Source: Micromonospora chaiyaphumensis (GTDB taxonomy: Bacteria; Actinomycetota; Actinomycetes; Mycobacteriales; Micromonosporaceae). From it: 64,000 bases of DNA. The position numbers and the translations under genes were made by a program. Each line of letters begins with the position of its first letter. Positions within the stretch are counted from its first letter, which is position 1. A model generated the notes under the pieces. It made no database searches, was not told where the DNA came from, and saw nothing but the letters and a program-made list of their open reading frames with translations. The stretch lies in contig NZ_FMCS01000006.1 of NCBI RefSeq assembly GCF_900091435.1, positions 62,001-126,000 on the forward strand, written 5' to 3'. Positions 32,475-41,859 of the stretch are shown here, piece by piece.

Positions 32475-33896
32475 TCAGAGGATGGGCGGCGGGGAGTAGG
32501 CGGCGGCCTCGGGGTGGGCTTCGACGATCTTGGCGATGCGGGCGGTCACCTGGTCGACCTGCGCGCCGGCGGCGCCCACGAAGGCATTGCGGTCGGCGAC
32601 CAGAGCGTCGATCTCGGCCCGGGTCAGGCCGAGCCGGCCGTCCGCGGCGAGACGGTCGAACAGGTCGTTCTCGGCGGCGCCCTTCTCCCGCATGCCGAGC
32701 GCCACGGCGACCGCGTGCTCCTTGATCACCTCGTGCGCGACCTCCCGGCCGACGCCCCGGCGCACCGCCGCGACCAGGATCTTCGTGGTGGCCAGGAAGG
32801 GCAGGAAGCGCTCCAGCTCGCGGTTGATCACCGCCGGGTACGGCCCGAACTCGTCCAGCACGGTGAGGAACGTCTGGAACAGCCCGTCGGCGGCGAAGAA
32901 GGCGTCCGGCAGGGCCACCCGGCGGACCACCGAGCAGGAGACGTCCCCCTCGTTCCACTGGTCGCCGGCCAGCTCGCCGACCATCGACAGGTAGCCCCGA
33001 ATGATCACGGCGAAGCCGTTCACCCGCTCCGACGAGCGGGTGTTCATCTTGTGCGGCATCGCGCTGGAACCCACCTGGCCCGGCTTGAAGCCCTCGGTGA
33101 CCAGCTCCTGGCCGACCATGAGCCGGATCGTGGTGGCCAGCGACGACGGCGCGGCGGCCACCTGGGCCAGCGCGGAGAGCACGTCGAAGTCCAGCGAGCG
33201 CGGGTAGACCTGGCCGACGCTGTCCAGCACCCGGCGGAACCCGAGGTGCTCGGCGACCCGGCGCTCCAGCTCGGCCACCTTGCCGGCGTCGCCGTCGAAG
33301 AGGTCGAGCTGATCGGCCGCGGTGCCCACCGGCCCCTTGATGCCCCGCAGCGGGTAGCGGTCGATCAGGTCGGTCAGCCGCTCGTACGCGATGAGCAGCT
33401 CCTCCGCCGCCGACGCGAAGCGCTTGCCCAGCGTGGTGGCCTGCGCGGCGACGTTGTGCGACCGGCCGGTCATGACCAGGCCGGAGTACTCGTGGGCGTG
33501 CCAGGCGAGCCGGACGAGCGTGGCCACCACCCGGTCCCGGACCAGCTCCAGCGAGGCCCGGACCTGGAGTTGCTCGACGTTCTCCGTGAGGTCCCGCGAG
33601 GTCATCCCCTTGTGCACGTGCTCGTGGCCGGCGAGGGCACTGAACTCCTCGATCCGGGCCTTCACGTCGTGCCGCGTGACCCGCTCGCGCTCGGCGATCG
33701 AGGCCAGGTCCACGTCGTCGACCACCCGCTCGTACGCCTCGACCACCCCGTCCGGCACCGGCACGCCGAGGTCCCGCTGGGCCCGGAGCACGGCGAGCCA
33801 GAGCCGCCGCTCCATGCGTACCTTCTCCTCGGGCGACCAGAGCGCGACCAGCTCGGGCGAGGCGTAGCGGTTGGCGAGCACGTTCGGGATCGTCAC
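32475..33896 (-). CDS. purB: adenylosuccinate lyase
   Basis: A 473-residue fumarase-superfamily enzyme that removes fumarate from SAICAR and adenylosuccinate. It shows EFSALAGHEHVHKGMTSRDL, VMTGRSHNVAAQATTLGKRF, and the superfamily signature VGSSAMPHKMNTRSSE with the mobile catalytic Ser. It is encoded alone, facing the YbjQ gene; other pur genes lie on both sides within this window on the same strand. Confidence 0.96.
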   Translation of the reverse strand: MTIPNVLANRYASPELVALWSPEEKVRMERRLWLAVLRAQRDLGVPVPDGVVEAYERVVDDVDLASIAERERVTRHDVKARIEEFSALAGHEHVHKGMTSRDLTENVEQLQVRASLELVRDRVVATLVRLAWHAHEYSGLVMTGRSHNVAAQATTLGKRFASAAEELLIAYERLTDLIDRYPLRGIKGPVGTAADQLDLFDGDAGKVAELERRVAEHLGFRRVLDSVGQVYPRSLDFDVLSALAQVAAAPSSLATTIRLMVGQELVTEGFKPGQVGSSAMPHKMNTRSSERVNGFAVIIRGYLSMVGELAGDQWNEGDVSCSVVRRVALPDAFFAADGLFQTFLTVLDEFGPYPAVINRELERFLPFLATTKILVAAVRRGVGREVAHEVIKEHAVAVALGMREKGAAENDLFDRLAADGRLGLTRAEIDALVADRNAFVGAAGAQVDQVTARIAKIVEAHPEAAAYSPPPIL

Positions 33897-33955
33897 GACC
33901 CCATTCTCCCGTACGCGCCGACCAGCGCTCCGGTCGCCCCGAGCCGGTCGACCGG

Positions 33956-34708
33956 TCAGGGCAGCGTGAGGGCCGGGTCCAGCGCGACGGCGGTCATCTC
34001 CGCCGCCGTGAGCAGGAACTGCTCCGTACGGCTCATGGTGTCCACGTGTACCTGCGTGCCGTCCGGCCGGAGGACATCAACCCTCCGGTGGCCGGCGCGG
34101 ATGGTCGGCTGGCCGGGAGGGCGGTAACGGGCCTCCCACTCCACGACCCTGACCCGCTCACCGTTCGGACCCGGCGACGTCTCGCAGGCCCGCGCATACT
34201 CCGGGCAGTCGGAGGGCTCCGGCGACTGCCCCGCCTTCGACCTGCTGACCTCCATGGACAGGCGGGCCCGCACATCGCCCCGGACCGCCACCCCGTTGCC
34301 GATCCATCCGGACGCCGACTCGTGGGAGAAGGGGCTGACCGGCCAGCTCGGCTCGGCGACGGCCGGCCCCGACCATCTGGCCATGTCGTTCTCCTGCTCG
34401 GCGCCGGGCAGCCAGCGCAGGTCCGGCGCGGCCCGCTCGATCGCCGCCAGCATCGCGTTCCGAATCTCGGCCGGCTGGGCGGCGCTCGCCCCGCTGGACG
34501 CGATCACCGGTCCGGTGTCCGGCACACCCGGGGTGACCAGCACCGACGCACCGGTGGCGACCGTGAGCACGGCCACGGCGGACAGCCCGTACGCGCCCGC
34601 GCGGCGGCGCCGCGCCCGTCGCGTCTCCTGCCCGATGATCCGGTCGAGGTCGACCGACGGGGGCGGTGGCGTGCCGACCGCTTCGTCGAGGATCTCCCGG
34701 TATGTCAT
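33956..34708 (-). CDS. membrane protein paired with SigE-family sigma factor (possible anti-sigma factor)
   Basis: A 250-residue protein with a cytoplasmic head of about 37 residues (MTYREILDEAVGTPPPPSVD, then an Arg-rich stretch), one membrane helix (AGAYGLSAVAVLTVATGASV) and an exported domain of ~185 residues rich in Pro, Arg and Glu. The ATG overlaps the stop of the sigma-factor gene by four bases (ATGA). This layout is typical of the small membrane partners of SigE-family sigma factors in Micromonosporaceae; an anti-sigma role is inferred from position and topology only. Confidence 0.7.
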   Translation of the reverse strand: MTYREILDEAVGTPPPPSVDLDRIIGQETRRARRRRAGAYGLSAVAVLTVATGASVLVTPGVPDTGPVIASSGASAAQPAEIRNAMLAAIERAAPDLRWLPGAEQENDMARWSGPAVAEPSWPVSPFSHESASGWIGNGVAVRGDVRARLSMEVSRSKAGQSPEPSDCPEYARACETSPGPNGERVRVVEWEARYRPPGQPTIRAGHRRVDVLRPDGTQVHVDTMSRTEQFLLTAAEMTAVALDPALTLP

Positions 34709-35223
34709 GTCCGCCTCCCGTATTCCGTGGCCAATTCGTTCCCGGCGAGCAGGCGCAGTTGTTCCAGCGCCCGGGCGGCCTGGCTCTTCACCGTGCCGGT
34801 GTTGACGCCGAGGATCTCCGCGGTCTGCTCGACGGACAGATCGCAGTAGAACCGCAGCACCACCACCGCCCGGCGCCGTGGCGCGAGCCGGCCGAGCAGC
34901 TCCCACAGCAGCTCCCGGTCGGCCACCGGGGACTCCGCAGCGCGTACGTCCGGCCGGTCGGGCAACTCGTCGCTGCTCCGTTCCCGCCGCCACGGCCGCC
35001 GCCGCTCGTCCAGCCAGGCATGGGTCAGCACCCCGCGGACGTACGCGTCGACGTTGTCCGCCGCCCGGACCCGCCGCCAGTGCCGGTAGAGCCGGCCGAC
35101 GGTGATCGACACCAGGTCGTCGGCCAGGTGCCAGTCCCGGCAGAGCAGGTAGGCCGTCCGGCGCAGCGGATCCAGCCGGGCCGACACGAACTCCCGGAAC
35201 TCGTCCTCGTCGCGCCGGTTCAC
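34705..35223 (-). CDS. SigE-family ECF RNA polymerase sigma factor
   Basis: A 172-residue sigma factor. Region 2 reads FREFVSARLDPLRRTAYLLC and ADDLVSITVGRLYRHWRRVR; region 4 reads LGRLAPRRRAVVVLRFYCDL with the HTH VEQTAEILGVNTGTVKSQAA. It fits the actinomycete SigE family (about 170 residues, no extra domain). The gene is translationally coupled to the membrane protein gene that follows it. Confidence 0.9.
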   Translation of the reverse strand: MNRRDEDEFREFVSARLDPLRRTAYLLCRDWHLADDLVSITVGRLYRHWRRVRAADNVDAYVRGVLTHAWLDERRRPWRRERSSDELPDRPDVRAAESPVADRELLWELLGRLAPRRRAVVVLRFYCDLSVEQTAEILGVNTGTVKSQAARALEQLRLLAGNELATEYGRRT

Positions 35224-35453
35224 GCCGCGGGACCCGTTGCTCGCCTCATGACCAGGGGACGGAAGGCGGCCCCCCTCGGGTTGCTCAGGGCGCGGGGCGG
35301 CCGGTGAGGCGCGGTACAGCCCGGCGCAGGCGTCCTCCTCGGTGTCGATGACGGCAGAAATCCTCGCCGACAGGGCAGCGAGACGCGCCCCGATGAGCGA
35401 AGATCAGCTTCCCGGCCCGTCCGGGTTCCCTTTCTCCTCGACCGAGGACGCAC

Positions 35454-37760
35454 ATGCGCAATTCCTCCCTCGCCGGGCTCACCGCACTCGCGCTGACCGG
35501 CGGTTCCCTGCTGTCCCTCGCGACCCCCGCCCAGGCTGCCGACACGACGGTCCGCTACGTCCGCCAGACGTCGACCGCGTGCTCCGACACCGGCGCCGGC
35601 ACCCTCGCCGAGCCCTTCTGCTCCATCGCCCCGGCCGTCGCCCACGTCAGCGCCGGCCAGACAGTGGACATCGGTGCCGGCACCTACGCGGAGCGCGTCA
35701 CCATCGCCGAGTCCGGAACCGCGGACCAGCCGATCACCATCGTCATGAGCGGCGCCGCCACGCTCAGCGGGCCGACGGCTGGCGTCGTCGTCGACGGCCA
35801 GCACGACATCGCGCTCCAGAACCTCCGGGTGGCCAAGACCGTCGAGGTGCCCGCCCTCGACCTACGGAACGCCTCGGGAATGACGGTCAATGCTGGCAGC
35901 CTCTTGATGGGCGACGCCGCCGCCGTCCCCGTCGTCCGGCTCACCGGGGTGACCCGATCGACCCTGACGAAGATCGTGGCGAAAGGTACGGGGCTGAGCA
36001 GCGCGGTAAGCATGGACGCGGACACCACCGGTGTCGTCGTCCGCTCCGGCGTCCTGATCAGTCCGACGGATGCCGGCCTCGCCGACCAGAGCGTCGGCAT
36101 CCGGATCGAAGGGCCGGACAACACCGTCCTGAACAGCACTGTCTCCGGATTCACCGGCGCCGCCATCGCGGTCGGTCCAGGAGCGGCGGACACCGTGGTG
36201 GCGAACAACCAGGTCCAGGGCGGAGCGGGAGTGGGCATCCACAACCGCGGCGCCGCCCGGACGGCGATCACCAACAACAACGTACGCGGCCGCTGCCTCG
36301 ACGGCATCCGGGTGGACGGTGCCTCCAGCGGCGTGTCGGTGCAGAACAACGTGCTGACCTCGAACGGCCTCTTCGGCCAGTCCTACTGCGACCGCTCCGC
36401 CGAGCCGGGCGCCGAGATCGGCCTCTACGGCGCCGCCGCTGGCAGCACCGTGGTGGACTACAACAACACCTACCACTTCGCGTCGCCGTCGGAATCGGCC
36501 TACTCCTGGAACGGCACCCACCTGGGGCTCGCCGCTTTCCGAACCGCCTCCGGGCAGGCCGCGCACGACCGGGACACGCCGTACAGCACGGAGGCGGAGG
36601 ACTCGGCCAACTCCGCGGCACCCGGCTTCCAGGCCACCGACGGCGCCGGCAACGCCCGCGCCGACAACCCGAGGCGGCCCGACACCGGCGCCGGCCCCAT
36701 CCCCTGGGCCGATCGTGGAGCGACCGAGTTCCTCGGCAGTCCGCTCGCGTGGCTTCAGACGAAGCTGGACCTCGGTACCCGTACCGTGACGGCCGACGCC
36801 TCGGGCTCGACCGCTGGATACGTCCCGATCACCTCGTACGTCTTCGACTTCGGCGACGGCACCGTGGTCACCCAGGACAAGCCGGTGGCCTCGCACGTCT
36901 ACCAGACCACCGGCAGCTACACGGTGTCGGTCACGGTGTCCGGTTCGGACAACCGCGGAAACACCACCTCGCAGAGGGTCAGCATGCTGCGGCGTACCGG
37001 CACGATCGGGCTGCTCTCGCTCGTCAACCTGCGCTACGCGGCCACCTCGTCGGTGGGACAGGTCGTGGCGGCCGACAAGACCATCCCGGGCGCCGACGCC
37101 CAGTTCGACCTGGCGGACGCAGGGAACGGAAAGGTCGCCGTGCTCTCCCGGGCCGCCGGCCGCTACCTGGTCAACAGCGGCGCGATCCTGCCGAACAGCC
37201 AGGCGGTCACCGACGAGGAGACGTTCGACCTGATCCGCAACGCGGACGGCACGGTCAGCCTCCGCTGGAGCGGCCGGGGCTACGTGGGCGTCAACGCGAG
37301 CGCCCAACTGGTCGCGACCGCCACGGCGATCGGTACCCGGGAGAAGTTCTACCGGGTCAACGTGGCCGACGCCGACCGCTCCTTCAAAGCCGGCGCCAAC
37401 GGCCGGTACGTCACCGCCGAGAGCGGGGGCACCAAGCCGCTGATCGCCAACCGGACCAGCGTGGGTCCGTGGGAGCGGTTCGACCTGGTCGACCTCGGCA
37501 ACGGCCAGTTCGGCCTCTTCGCCCGGGCGAACAACCGGTTCGTGTGCGCTGACGGCACCGGCACCAAGCCGCTGATCGCCAACCGGACCAGCGTGGGCGC
37601 CTGGGAGAAGTTCGCCCTCCTGCCCAACGCCGACGGCACGGTCAGTTTCAAGGCGACGGTCAACAGCCGCTACGTCACCGCCGACAGCGGCGGCGCCAAG
37701 CCGCTGATCGCCAACCGCACCGCGATCGGCCCGTGGGAGAGGTTCACCCTCGGCAGCTGA
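35454..37760 (+). CDS. secreted right-handed beta-helix / PKD / fascin-like repeat protein
   Basis: A 768-residue exported protein. Signal peptide 1-28 (SLLSLATPAQAA). Residues ~30-430 form a parallel beta-helix of the NosD/pectate-lyase type (PITIVMSGAATLSGPTAGVV, TVLNSTVSGFTGAAIAVGPG, GVGIHNRGAARTAITNNNVR). Residues ~455-512 are a PKD domain (YVFDFGDGTVVTQ, then YTVSVTVSG). The last ~250 residues are fascin-like beta-trefoil repeats: GRYVTAESGGTKPLIANRTS-type units recur three times with a period of 44 residues. It probably binds and perhaps cleaves a polysaccharide; no catalytic residue can be assigned. Confidence 0.85.
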   Translation: MRNSSLAGLTALALTGGSLLSLATPAQAADTTVRYVRQTSTACSDTGAGTLAEPFCSIAPAVAHVSAGQTVDIGAGTYAERVTIAESGTADQPITIVMSGAATLSGPTAGVVVDGQHDIALQNLRVAKTVEVPALDLRNASGMTVNAGSLLMGDAAAVPVVRLTGVTRSTLTKIVAKGTGLSSAVSMDADTTGVVVRSGVLISPTDAGLADQSVGIRIEGPDNTVLNSTVSGFTGAAIAVGPGAADTVVANNQVQGGAGVGIHNRGAARTAITNNNVRGRCLDGIRVDGASSGVSVQNNVLTSNGLFGQSYCDRSAEPGAEIGLYGAAAGSTVVDYNNTYHFASPSESAYSWNGTHLGLAAFRTASGQAAHDRDTPYSTEAEDSANSAAPGFQATDGAGNARADNPRRPDTGAGPIPWADRGATEFLGSPLAWLQTKLDLGTRTVTADASGSTAGYVPITSYVFDFGDGTVVTQDKPVASHVYQTTGSYTVSVTVSGSDNRGNTTSQRVSMLRRTGTIGLLSLVNLRYAATSSVGQVVAADKTIPGADAQFDLADAGNGKVAVLSRAAGRYLVNSGAILPNSQAVTDEETFDLIRNADGTVSLRWSGRGYVGVNASAQLVATATAIGTREKFYRVNVADADRSFKAGANGRYVTAESGGTKPLIANRTSVGPWERFDLVDLGNGQFGLFARANNRFVCADGTGTKPLIANRTSVGAWEKFALLPNADGTVSFKATVNSRYVTADSGGAKPLIANRTAIGPWERFTLGS

Positions 37761-37771
37761 CCCGTACGCCG

Positions 37772-37807
37772 GACGCCCGCCCGGATGCAGCCATCCGGGC
37801 GGGCGTC
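37772..37807. terminator. bidirectional hairpin terminator
   Basis: A perfect 16-bp stem (37772-37787 with 37792-37807) around CAGC sits between the convergent beta-helix protein and thiolase genes, 11 and 4 bases from their stop codons. Confidence 0.9.
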
Positions 37808-37811
37808 GGCG

Positions 37812-39104
37812 TCAGCGCTCCAGGATCGCGGTCACGCCCTGCCCACCGGCCGCACAGATGGAGATCAGGCCCCGCCCGCTCCCCTTCTGATCGAGGAGCT
37901 TGGCCAGGGTCGCCACGATCCGGCCGCCGGTGGCCGCGAACGGGTGCCCGGCGGCCAGCGAGGAGCCGTTGACGTTGAGCTTGTCCCGGTCGATCGACCC
38001 GAGCGGCGCGTCCAGGCCGAGCCGTTCCTTGCAGAACTCCGGCGACTCCCAGGCGGCCAGGGTGGCCAGCACCTGCGAGGCGAACGCCTCGTGGATCTCG
38101 TAGTAGTCGAAGTCCTGGAGGGCCAGCCCGGCCCGGGCCAGCATCCGGGGGACGGCGTAGGCGGGGGCCATGAGCAGGCCCTCGTCGCCGTGCACGAAGT
38201 CGACCGCCGCCGTCTCGGACCAGGAGAACCAGGCCAGCACCGGCAGGTGGTGCTCGCGCGCCCACTCCTCCGACGCCAGCAGCACCGTCGACGCGCCGTC
38301 GGTGAGCGGTGACGAGTTGCCCGCCGTCATGGTGGCCCGCTCGGCGTCCGGGCCCTTGGCCCCGAAGACCGGCTTCAGCGAGCCGAGCTTCTCCAGGCTG
38401 GTGTCCGCGCGCAGGTTCTGGTCGCGGGTGAGCCCCAGGTAGGGGGTCATGAGGTCGTCGAAGAACCCCTTCTCGTACGCGGCGGCGAGCCGCTGGTGCG
38501 AGCGGAGCGCCAGCTCGTCCTGGGCCTGCCGGTCGACGTTCCACCGCAGCGCGGTCTTCGCGGCGTGCTCGCCCATCGACAGCCCGGTCCGCGGTTCGGC
38601 GTTGCGCGGGATCTCCGGCTTGAACGGCTGGAGCGGCCGGAGCTTGGCGGCGAGCTTCAGCCGCTCGCCGAGGGTGCGGGCCGAGTTGAGCTGGATGAGG
38701 GTCCGGCGCAGGTCCTCGTTGACGGCGAGCGGCGCGTCGGAGGTGGTGTCGACGCCGCCGGCGATGCCGACCTCGATCTGCCCGAGGGCGATCTTGTTGG
38801 CGACCAGGATGGCGGCCTCCAGCCCGGTGCCGCAGGCCTGCTGGATGTCGTACGCCGGGGTGTGCGGGTCGAGCCGGGAACCGAGCACCACCTCGCGGGT
38901 GAGGTTGAAGTCCCGGGAGTGCTTGAGCACGGCACCCGCCACCACCTCGCCGACCCGCTGCCCGGCCAGCCCGAACCGGGCGACCAGCCCGTCCAGCGCC
39001 GCACCGAGCATGTCCGCGTTGGACGCGTGCGCGTAGCGCGAGTTGGAGCGGGCGAAGGGGATGCGGTTGCCGCCGATCACCGCGACCCGCCGGACACTCT
39101 GCAC
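37812..39104 (-). CDS. acetyl-CoA C-acyltransferase (thiolase, FadI/FadA type)
   Basis: A 430-residue thiolase. The nucleophile Cys lies in AYDIQQACGTGLEAAILVAN; NVNGSSLAAGHPFAATGGRI holds the catalytic His, and ISICAAGGQGVTAILER the second Cys. EIHEAFASQVLATL is the NEAF-like motif with EIHEAF. GTG at 39104 follows AGGAGG. It starts 54 bp from the divergent FabG4-type gene; the shared promoter region has an inverted repeat that also occurs upstream of tetR. It would perform the last beta-oxidation step. Confidence 0.93.
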   Translation of the reverse strand: MQSVRRVAVIGGNRIPFARSNSRYAHASNADMLGAALDGLVARFGLAGQRVGEVVAGAVLKHSRDFNLTREVVLGSRLDPHTPAYDIQQACGTGLEAAILVANKIALGQIEVGIAGGVDTTSDAPLAVNEDLRRTLIQLNSARTLGERLKLAAKLRPLQPFKPEIPRNAEPRTGLSMGEHAAKTALRWNVDRQAQDELALRSHQRLAAAYEKGFFDDLMTPYLGLTRDQNLRADTSLEKLGSLKPVFGAKGPDAERATMTAGNSSPLTDGASTVLLASEEWAREHHLPVLAWFSWSETAAVDFVHGDEGLLMAPAYAVPRMLARAGLALQDFDYYEIHEAFASQVLATLAAWESPEFCKERLGLDAPLGSIDRDKLNVNGSSLAAGHPFAATGGRIVATLAKLLDQKGSGRGLISICAAGGQGVTAILER

Positions 39105-39134
39105 GATCGGCCTCCTCGAAGCTGTTGCCCGAAC

Positions 39135-39150
39135 CCTACTCGCCAGTAGG
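39135..39150. promoter_or_regulatory. putative TetR operator overlapping the fabG4 promoter
   Basis: The inverted repeat CCTACTCGCCAGTAGG has six-base arms. A -10-like TAGGCT (39148-39153) overlaps its right arm and is only five bases before the fabG4 ATG, so the mRNA may be leaderless. The site at 45750-45765 differs at three of 16 positions, and both are followed by a TACGCC. Confidence 0.7.
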
Positions 39151-39158
39151 CTACGCCT

Positions 39159-40517
39159 ATGACCGACAGGTACGCGAGCTTCGTCCAAACGGGGGCCGGC
39201 CGCGCGCTGGTCAAGCGCCTCGGGCTGCCCGACCCGCCCCGCCTGCGCCGGCACACGCCGGGCGACCCGCTCGTTCCCGGGCCGGTCCTGCTCGGCTCGT
39301 CGACCGGTGGCCGGCTCGCCGAGCCGGTGGGCAAGGTCCTGACCGCCGCCGGGGTCGAGCTGGTCGACCCGGCCGCCGCCACCGACGCCACCGCCCGGTT
39401 CGGGGGCCTGGTGTACGACGCCAGCGGCATCACCGACTCCACCGGCCTGCGCCAGCTCTACGACTTCTTCCACCCGCAGGCCCGGGCGCTGCTGGCCAGC
39501 GGCCGGGTGATCGTGCTGGGCACCCCGCCGGCCGAGTGCGGCTCACCCCGGGAGGCCACCGCCCAGCGGGCACTGGAGGGGCTGACCCGCAGCATCGGCA
39601 AGGAGTTCGGCCGGGGCGTGACCGCCCAGCTCGTGTACGTCACGAGGGACGCCGACGCCGGCACCCCGGTGAGCCTGGAGTCCACCCTGCGCTTCCTGCT
39701 CAGCGGCCGTTCCGCGTACGTCTCGGGCCAGGTGATCCGGGTCGGCGCCGGGACCGCCGCCGCGCCGGCCGACTGGGACCGGCCGCTGGACGGCCAGGTC
39801 GTCCTGGTCACCGGGGCGGCGCGGGGCATCGGCGCGGCGCTGGCCCGGGTGCTCGCCCGGGACGGCGCCTCGGTCGTCGCGCTGGACATCCCGGCCGCCG
39901 GGGACGAGCTGGCCGCGGTCGCCAACGAGGTCGGCGGCAGCGCCGTGCAGCTCGACCTGACCGCGCCGGACGCACCGACCCGGCTGGCCGATCACCTGGC
40001 GAGCCGGCACGGCCGGGTCGACGTGGTGGTCCACAACGCCGGCATCACCCGGGACAAGACGCTCGGCCGGATGGACGCCGACCGCTGGGACTCGGTGATC
40101 GACGTGAACCTCTCCAGCCAGGAGCGGATCAACGACGTGCTGCTGGAGCGGAACCTCATCCCGGCCGGCGGCCGGATCGTCTCGGTCTCCTCGATCGCCG
40201 GAATCGCGGGCAACCGGGGCCAGACCAACTACGCGACCAGCAAGGCCGGCGTGATCGGCCTGGTCGACTCCCTCTCCCCGGTGCTGGGCGAGCGGGGCAT
40301 CAGCCTCAACGCGGTGGCGCCCGGCTTCATCGAAACCCGGCTGACCGCCCGGATCCCGCTGATGATCCGGGAGGCGGGCAGGCGGATGAACAGCATGTCC
40401 CAGGGCGGCCTGCCGGTGGACGTGGCCGAGACGATCGGCTGGCTGTCCTGGCCGGCGAGCGGCGCGGTCAGCGGCAACGTGGTCCGGGTCTGCGGCCAGA
40501 GCCTGCTGGGGGCGTGA
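39159..40517 (+). CDS. fabG4: 3-oxoacyl-ACP/CoA reductase, FabG4 type
   Basis: A 452-residue short-chain dehydrogenase with the extra N-terminal domain typical of FabG4. Residues 1-205 are the flavodoxin-like non-catalytic part. The SDR domain has the cofactor motif VLVTGAARGIGAALARVLA, the NAG motif VVHNAGITRDKTLGRMDADR, and the catalytic SVSSIAGIAGNRGQTNYATS followed by K (Ser, Tyr, Lys). FabG4 proteins prefer NADH and CoA thioesters. The stop overlaps the maoC start by one base (TGATG). Confidence 0.92.
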   Translation: MTDRYASFVQTGAGRALVKRLGLPDPPRLRRHTPGDPLVPGPVLLGSSTGGRLAEPVGKVLTAAGVELVDPAAATDATARFGGLVYDASGITDSTGLRQLYDFFHPQARALLASGRVIVLGTPPAECGSPREATAQRALEGLTRSIGKEFGRGVTAQLVYVTRDADAGTPVSLESTLRFLLSGRSAYVSGQVIRVGAGTAAAPADWDRPLDGQVVLVTGAARGIGAALARVLARDGASVVALDIPAAGDELAAVANEVGGSAVQLDLTAPDAPTRLADHLASRHGRVDVVVHNAGITRDKTLGRMDADRWDSVIDVNLSSQERINDVLLERNLIPAGGRIVSVSSIAGIAGNRGQTNYATSKAGVIGLVDSLSPVLGERGISLNAVAPGFIETRLTARIPLMIREAGRRMNSMSQGGLPVDVAETIGWLSWPASGAVSGNVVRVCGQSLLGA

Positions 40518-41662
40518 TGGCGCGGCGGAAGCAGCGGCCGGAGGAGCCGGCCGAGGAGCTGTCGGTGCACGAGCTGATCGAGGGGCCGACGCAGGACCTG
40601 ACGTCGGCCCGGGCGGCCCTCGCGGCCCGCGAGGTCGCGCAGGTGGAGGCGACCCAGGACCTGTCCGCGCTGGCCGAGGACCGGACCCAGGACCTGTCCG
40701 CGCTGGCCGACGACCGCACCCGGGACCTGTCCGCCGCGGCCGCGGCCGTCACGTCCGGCGGCGCGGCCACCCTGACCGCCCCGGAGCGCACCGGGCCGGA
40801 TGGCCGCGTGCGTCTCGACCTGCCCCGGCTGCCGGCGCCGGGGGCGCTCTACCGGCGGGCCCTGCTGGGGGCGCTTCCCGGCACGGGCGGCCGGCGCCGG
40901 CCGGACGTGCCCGCCGTCGAGCTGGCCGTCTCCGGGGTGACGGTCGACCCGGCCCACCTGGCCGACTACGACCGGGTCTGCGGGTTCCGGCTGGCCGACC
41001 GGCTGCCGGCGACGTACCTGCACGTACTGGGTTTTCCGCTGTCGCTGCGGCTGATGACCGCACCGGAGTTCCCCATCCCGCTGACCGGGGTGGTGCACGT
41101 GGCGAACCGGATCACCGTGCTCCGGCCGGTCGAGGCCGGCGAGACGGTGGACTTCCGCACGTACGCCGAGAACCTGCGCCCGCACGAGCGGGGCCGGCAG
41201 CTCGACGTGGTGTTGGTCGGTTCGGTCGACGGGGAGGAGGTCTGGCGGGGCGTCTCGACGTACCTCGGGAGGGAGCGCGCGGCCGGCGGTGGCCCGCGGC
41301 GCGAACCGGGTGACCGCCCGACCCCGCCGGCCGCCTCGGCACACTGGCGGGTGACGCCGCGGGTGGGCACCGACTACGCGCGGGTCTCCGGCGACCACAA
41401 CCCGATCCACACCTCGCGGCTGGGCGCGCGCCTGTTCGGCTTCCCGCGCCCGATCGCGCACGGGATGTGGAGCAAGGCGCGCTGCCTGGCCGCGCTGGAG
41501 GGCCGGCTGCCGGAGTCCTACACGGTGGAGGTGGCGTTCAAGCTGCCCGTGCCGCTGCCGTCCACGGTGGCCTTCAGCGCCACCGCCACCGGCGCGACCT
41601 GGGATTTCGCGCTGCACGACGCCCGGCAGGGCCGGCCGCACCTGGTGGGCACCGTCCGCTGA
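40517..41662 (+). CDS. MaoC-like (R)-specific enoyl-CoA/acyl dehydratase with N-terminal repeats
   Basis: A 381-residue double-hotdog protein. The hydratase signature is in the second half: VGTDYARVSGDHNPIHTSRL (Asp and His of the catalytic motif) followed by FGFPRPIAHGMWSKARCLAA. The first hotdog contains CGFRLADRLPATYLHVLGFP. Residues 1-80 are not part of the fold: they carry an acidic stretch and an 11-residue repeat (TQDLSALAEDR, TQDLSALADDR, TRDLSAA). It is translated together with the FabG4-type reductase and fits a fatty-acyl reduction/dehydration role. Confidence 0.9.
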   Translation: MARRKQRPEEPAEELSVHELIEGPTQDLTSARAALAAREVAQVEATQDLSALAEDRTQDLSALADDRTRDLSAAAAAVTSGGAATLTAPERTGPDGRVRLDLPRLPAPGALYRRALLGALPGTGGRRRPDVPAVELAVSGVTVDPAHLADYDRVCGFRLADRLPATYLHVLGFPLSLRLMTAPEFPIPLTGVVHVANRITVLRPVEAGETVDFRTYAENLRPHERGRQLDVVLVGSVDGEEVWRGVSTYLGRERAAGGGPRREPGDRPTPPAASAHWRVTPRVGTDYARVSGDHNPIHTSRLGARLFGFPRPIAHGMWSKARCLAALEGRLPESYTVEVAFKLPVPLPSTVAFSATATGATWDFALHDARQGRPHLVGTVR

Positions 41663-41691
41663 GAAAGAGGGGGCTTGAGGCCCCCTCTTTC
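41663..41691 (+). terminator. hairpin terminator with T-tract
   Basis: A 12-bp stem (41663-41674 with 41680-41691) and the loop TTGAG directly after the maoC stop. The arms are GAAAGAGGGGGC and its complement, so the end is T-rich (CTCTTTC), closer to a classic intrinsic terminator than the others here. Confidence 0.9.
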
Positions 41692-41859
41692 CTACGTTCG
41701 CACAGTTCGGCGCCGGGACGTTCCGCCCCCGGCGTCCCTACGCACCTGTCGCGGCACGTGGTGGTGGACCCGCTGGCGCCGACCGCCGAGGACAAGGTCC
41801 CCGCCCTCGCCGGAGCCGTTTCCGCTCCCTGCTGACGCCCCACCACCGAGCATGGGGAC

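Noticed and set aside
34705..35223. Sigma/membrane-protein pair as a new system
   Set aside because: It is an ordinary SigE-family pair of a kind common in Micromonosporaceae; listed only as features.
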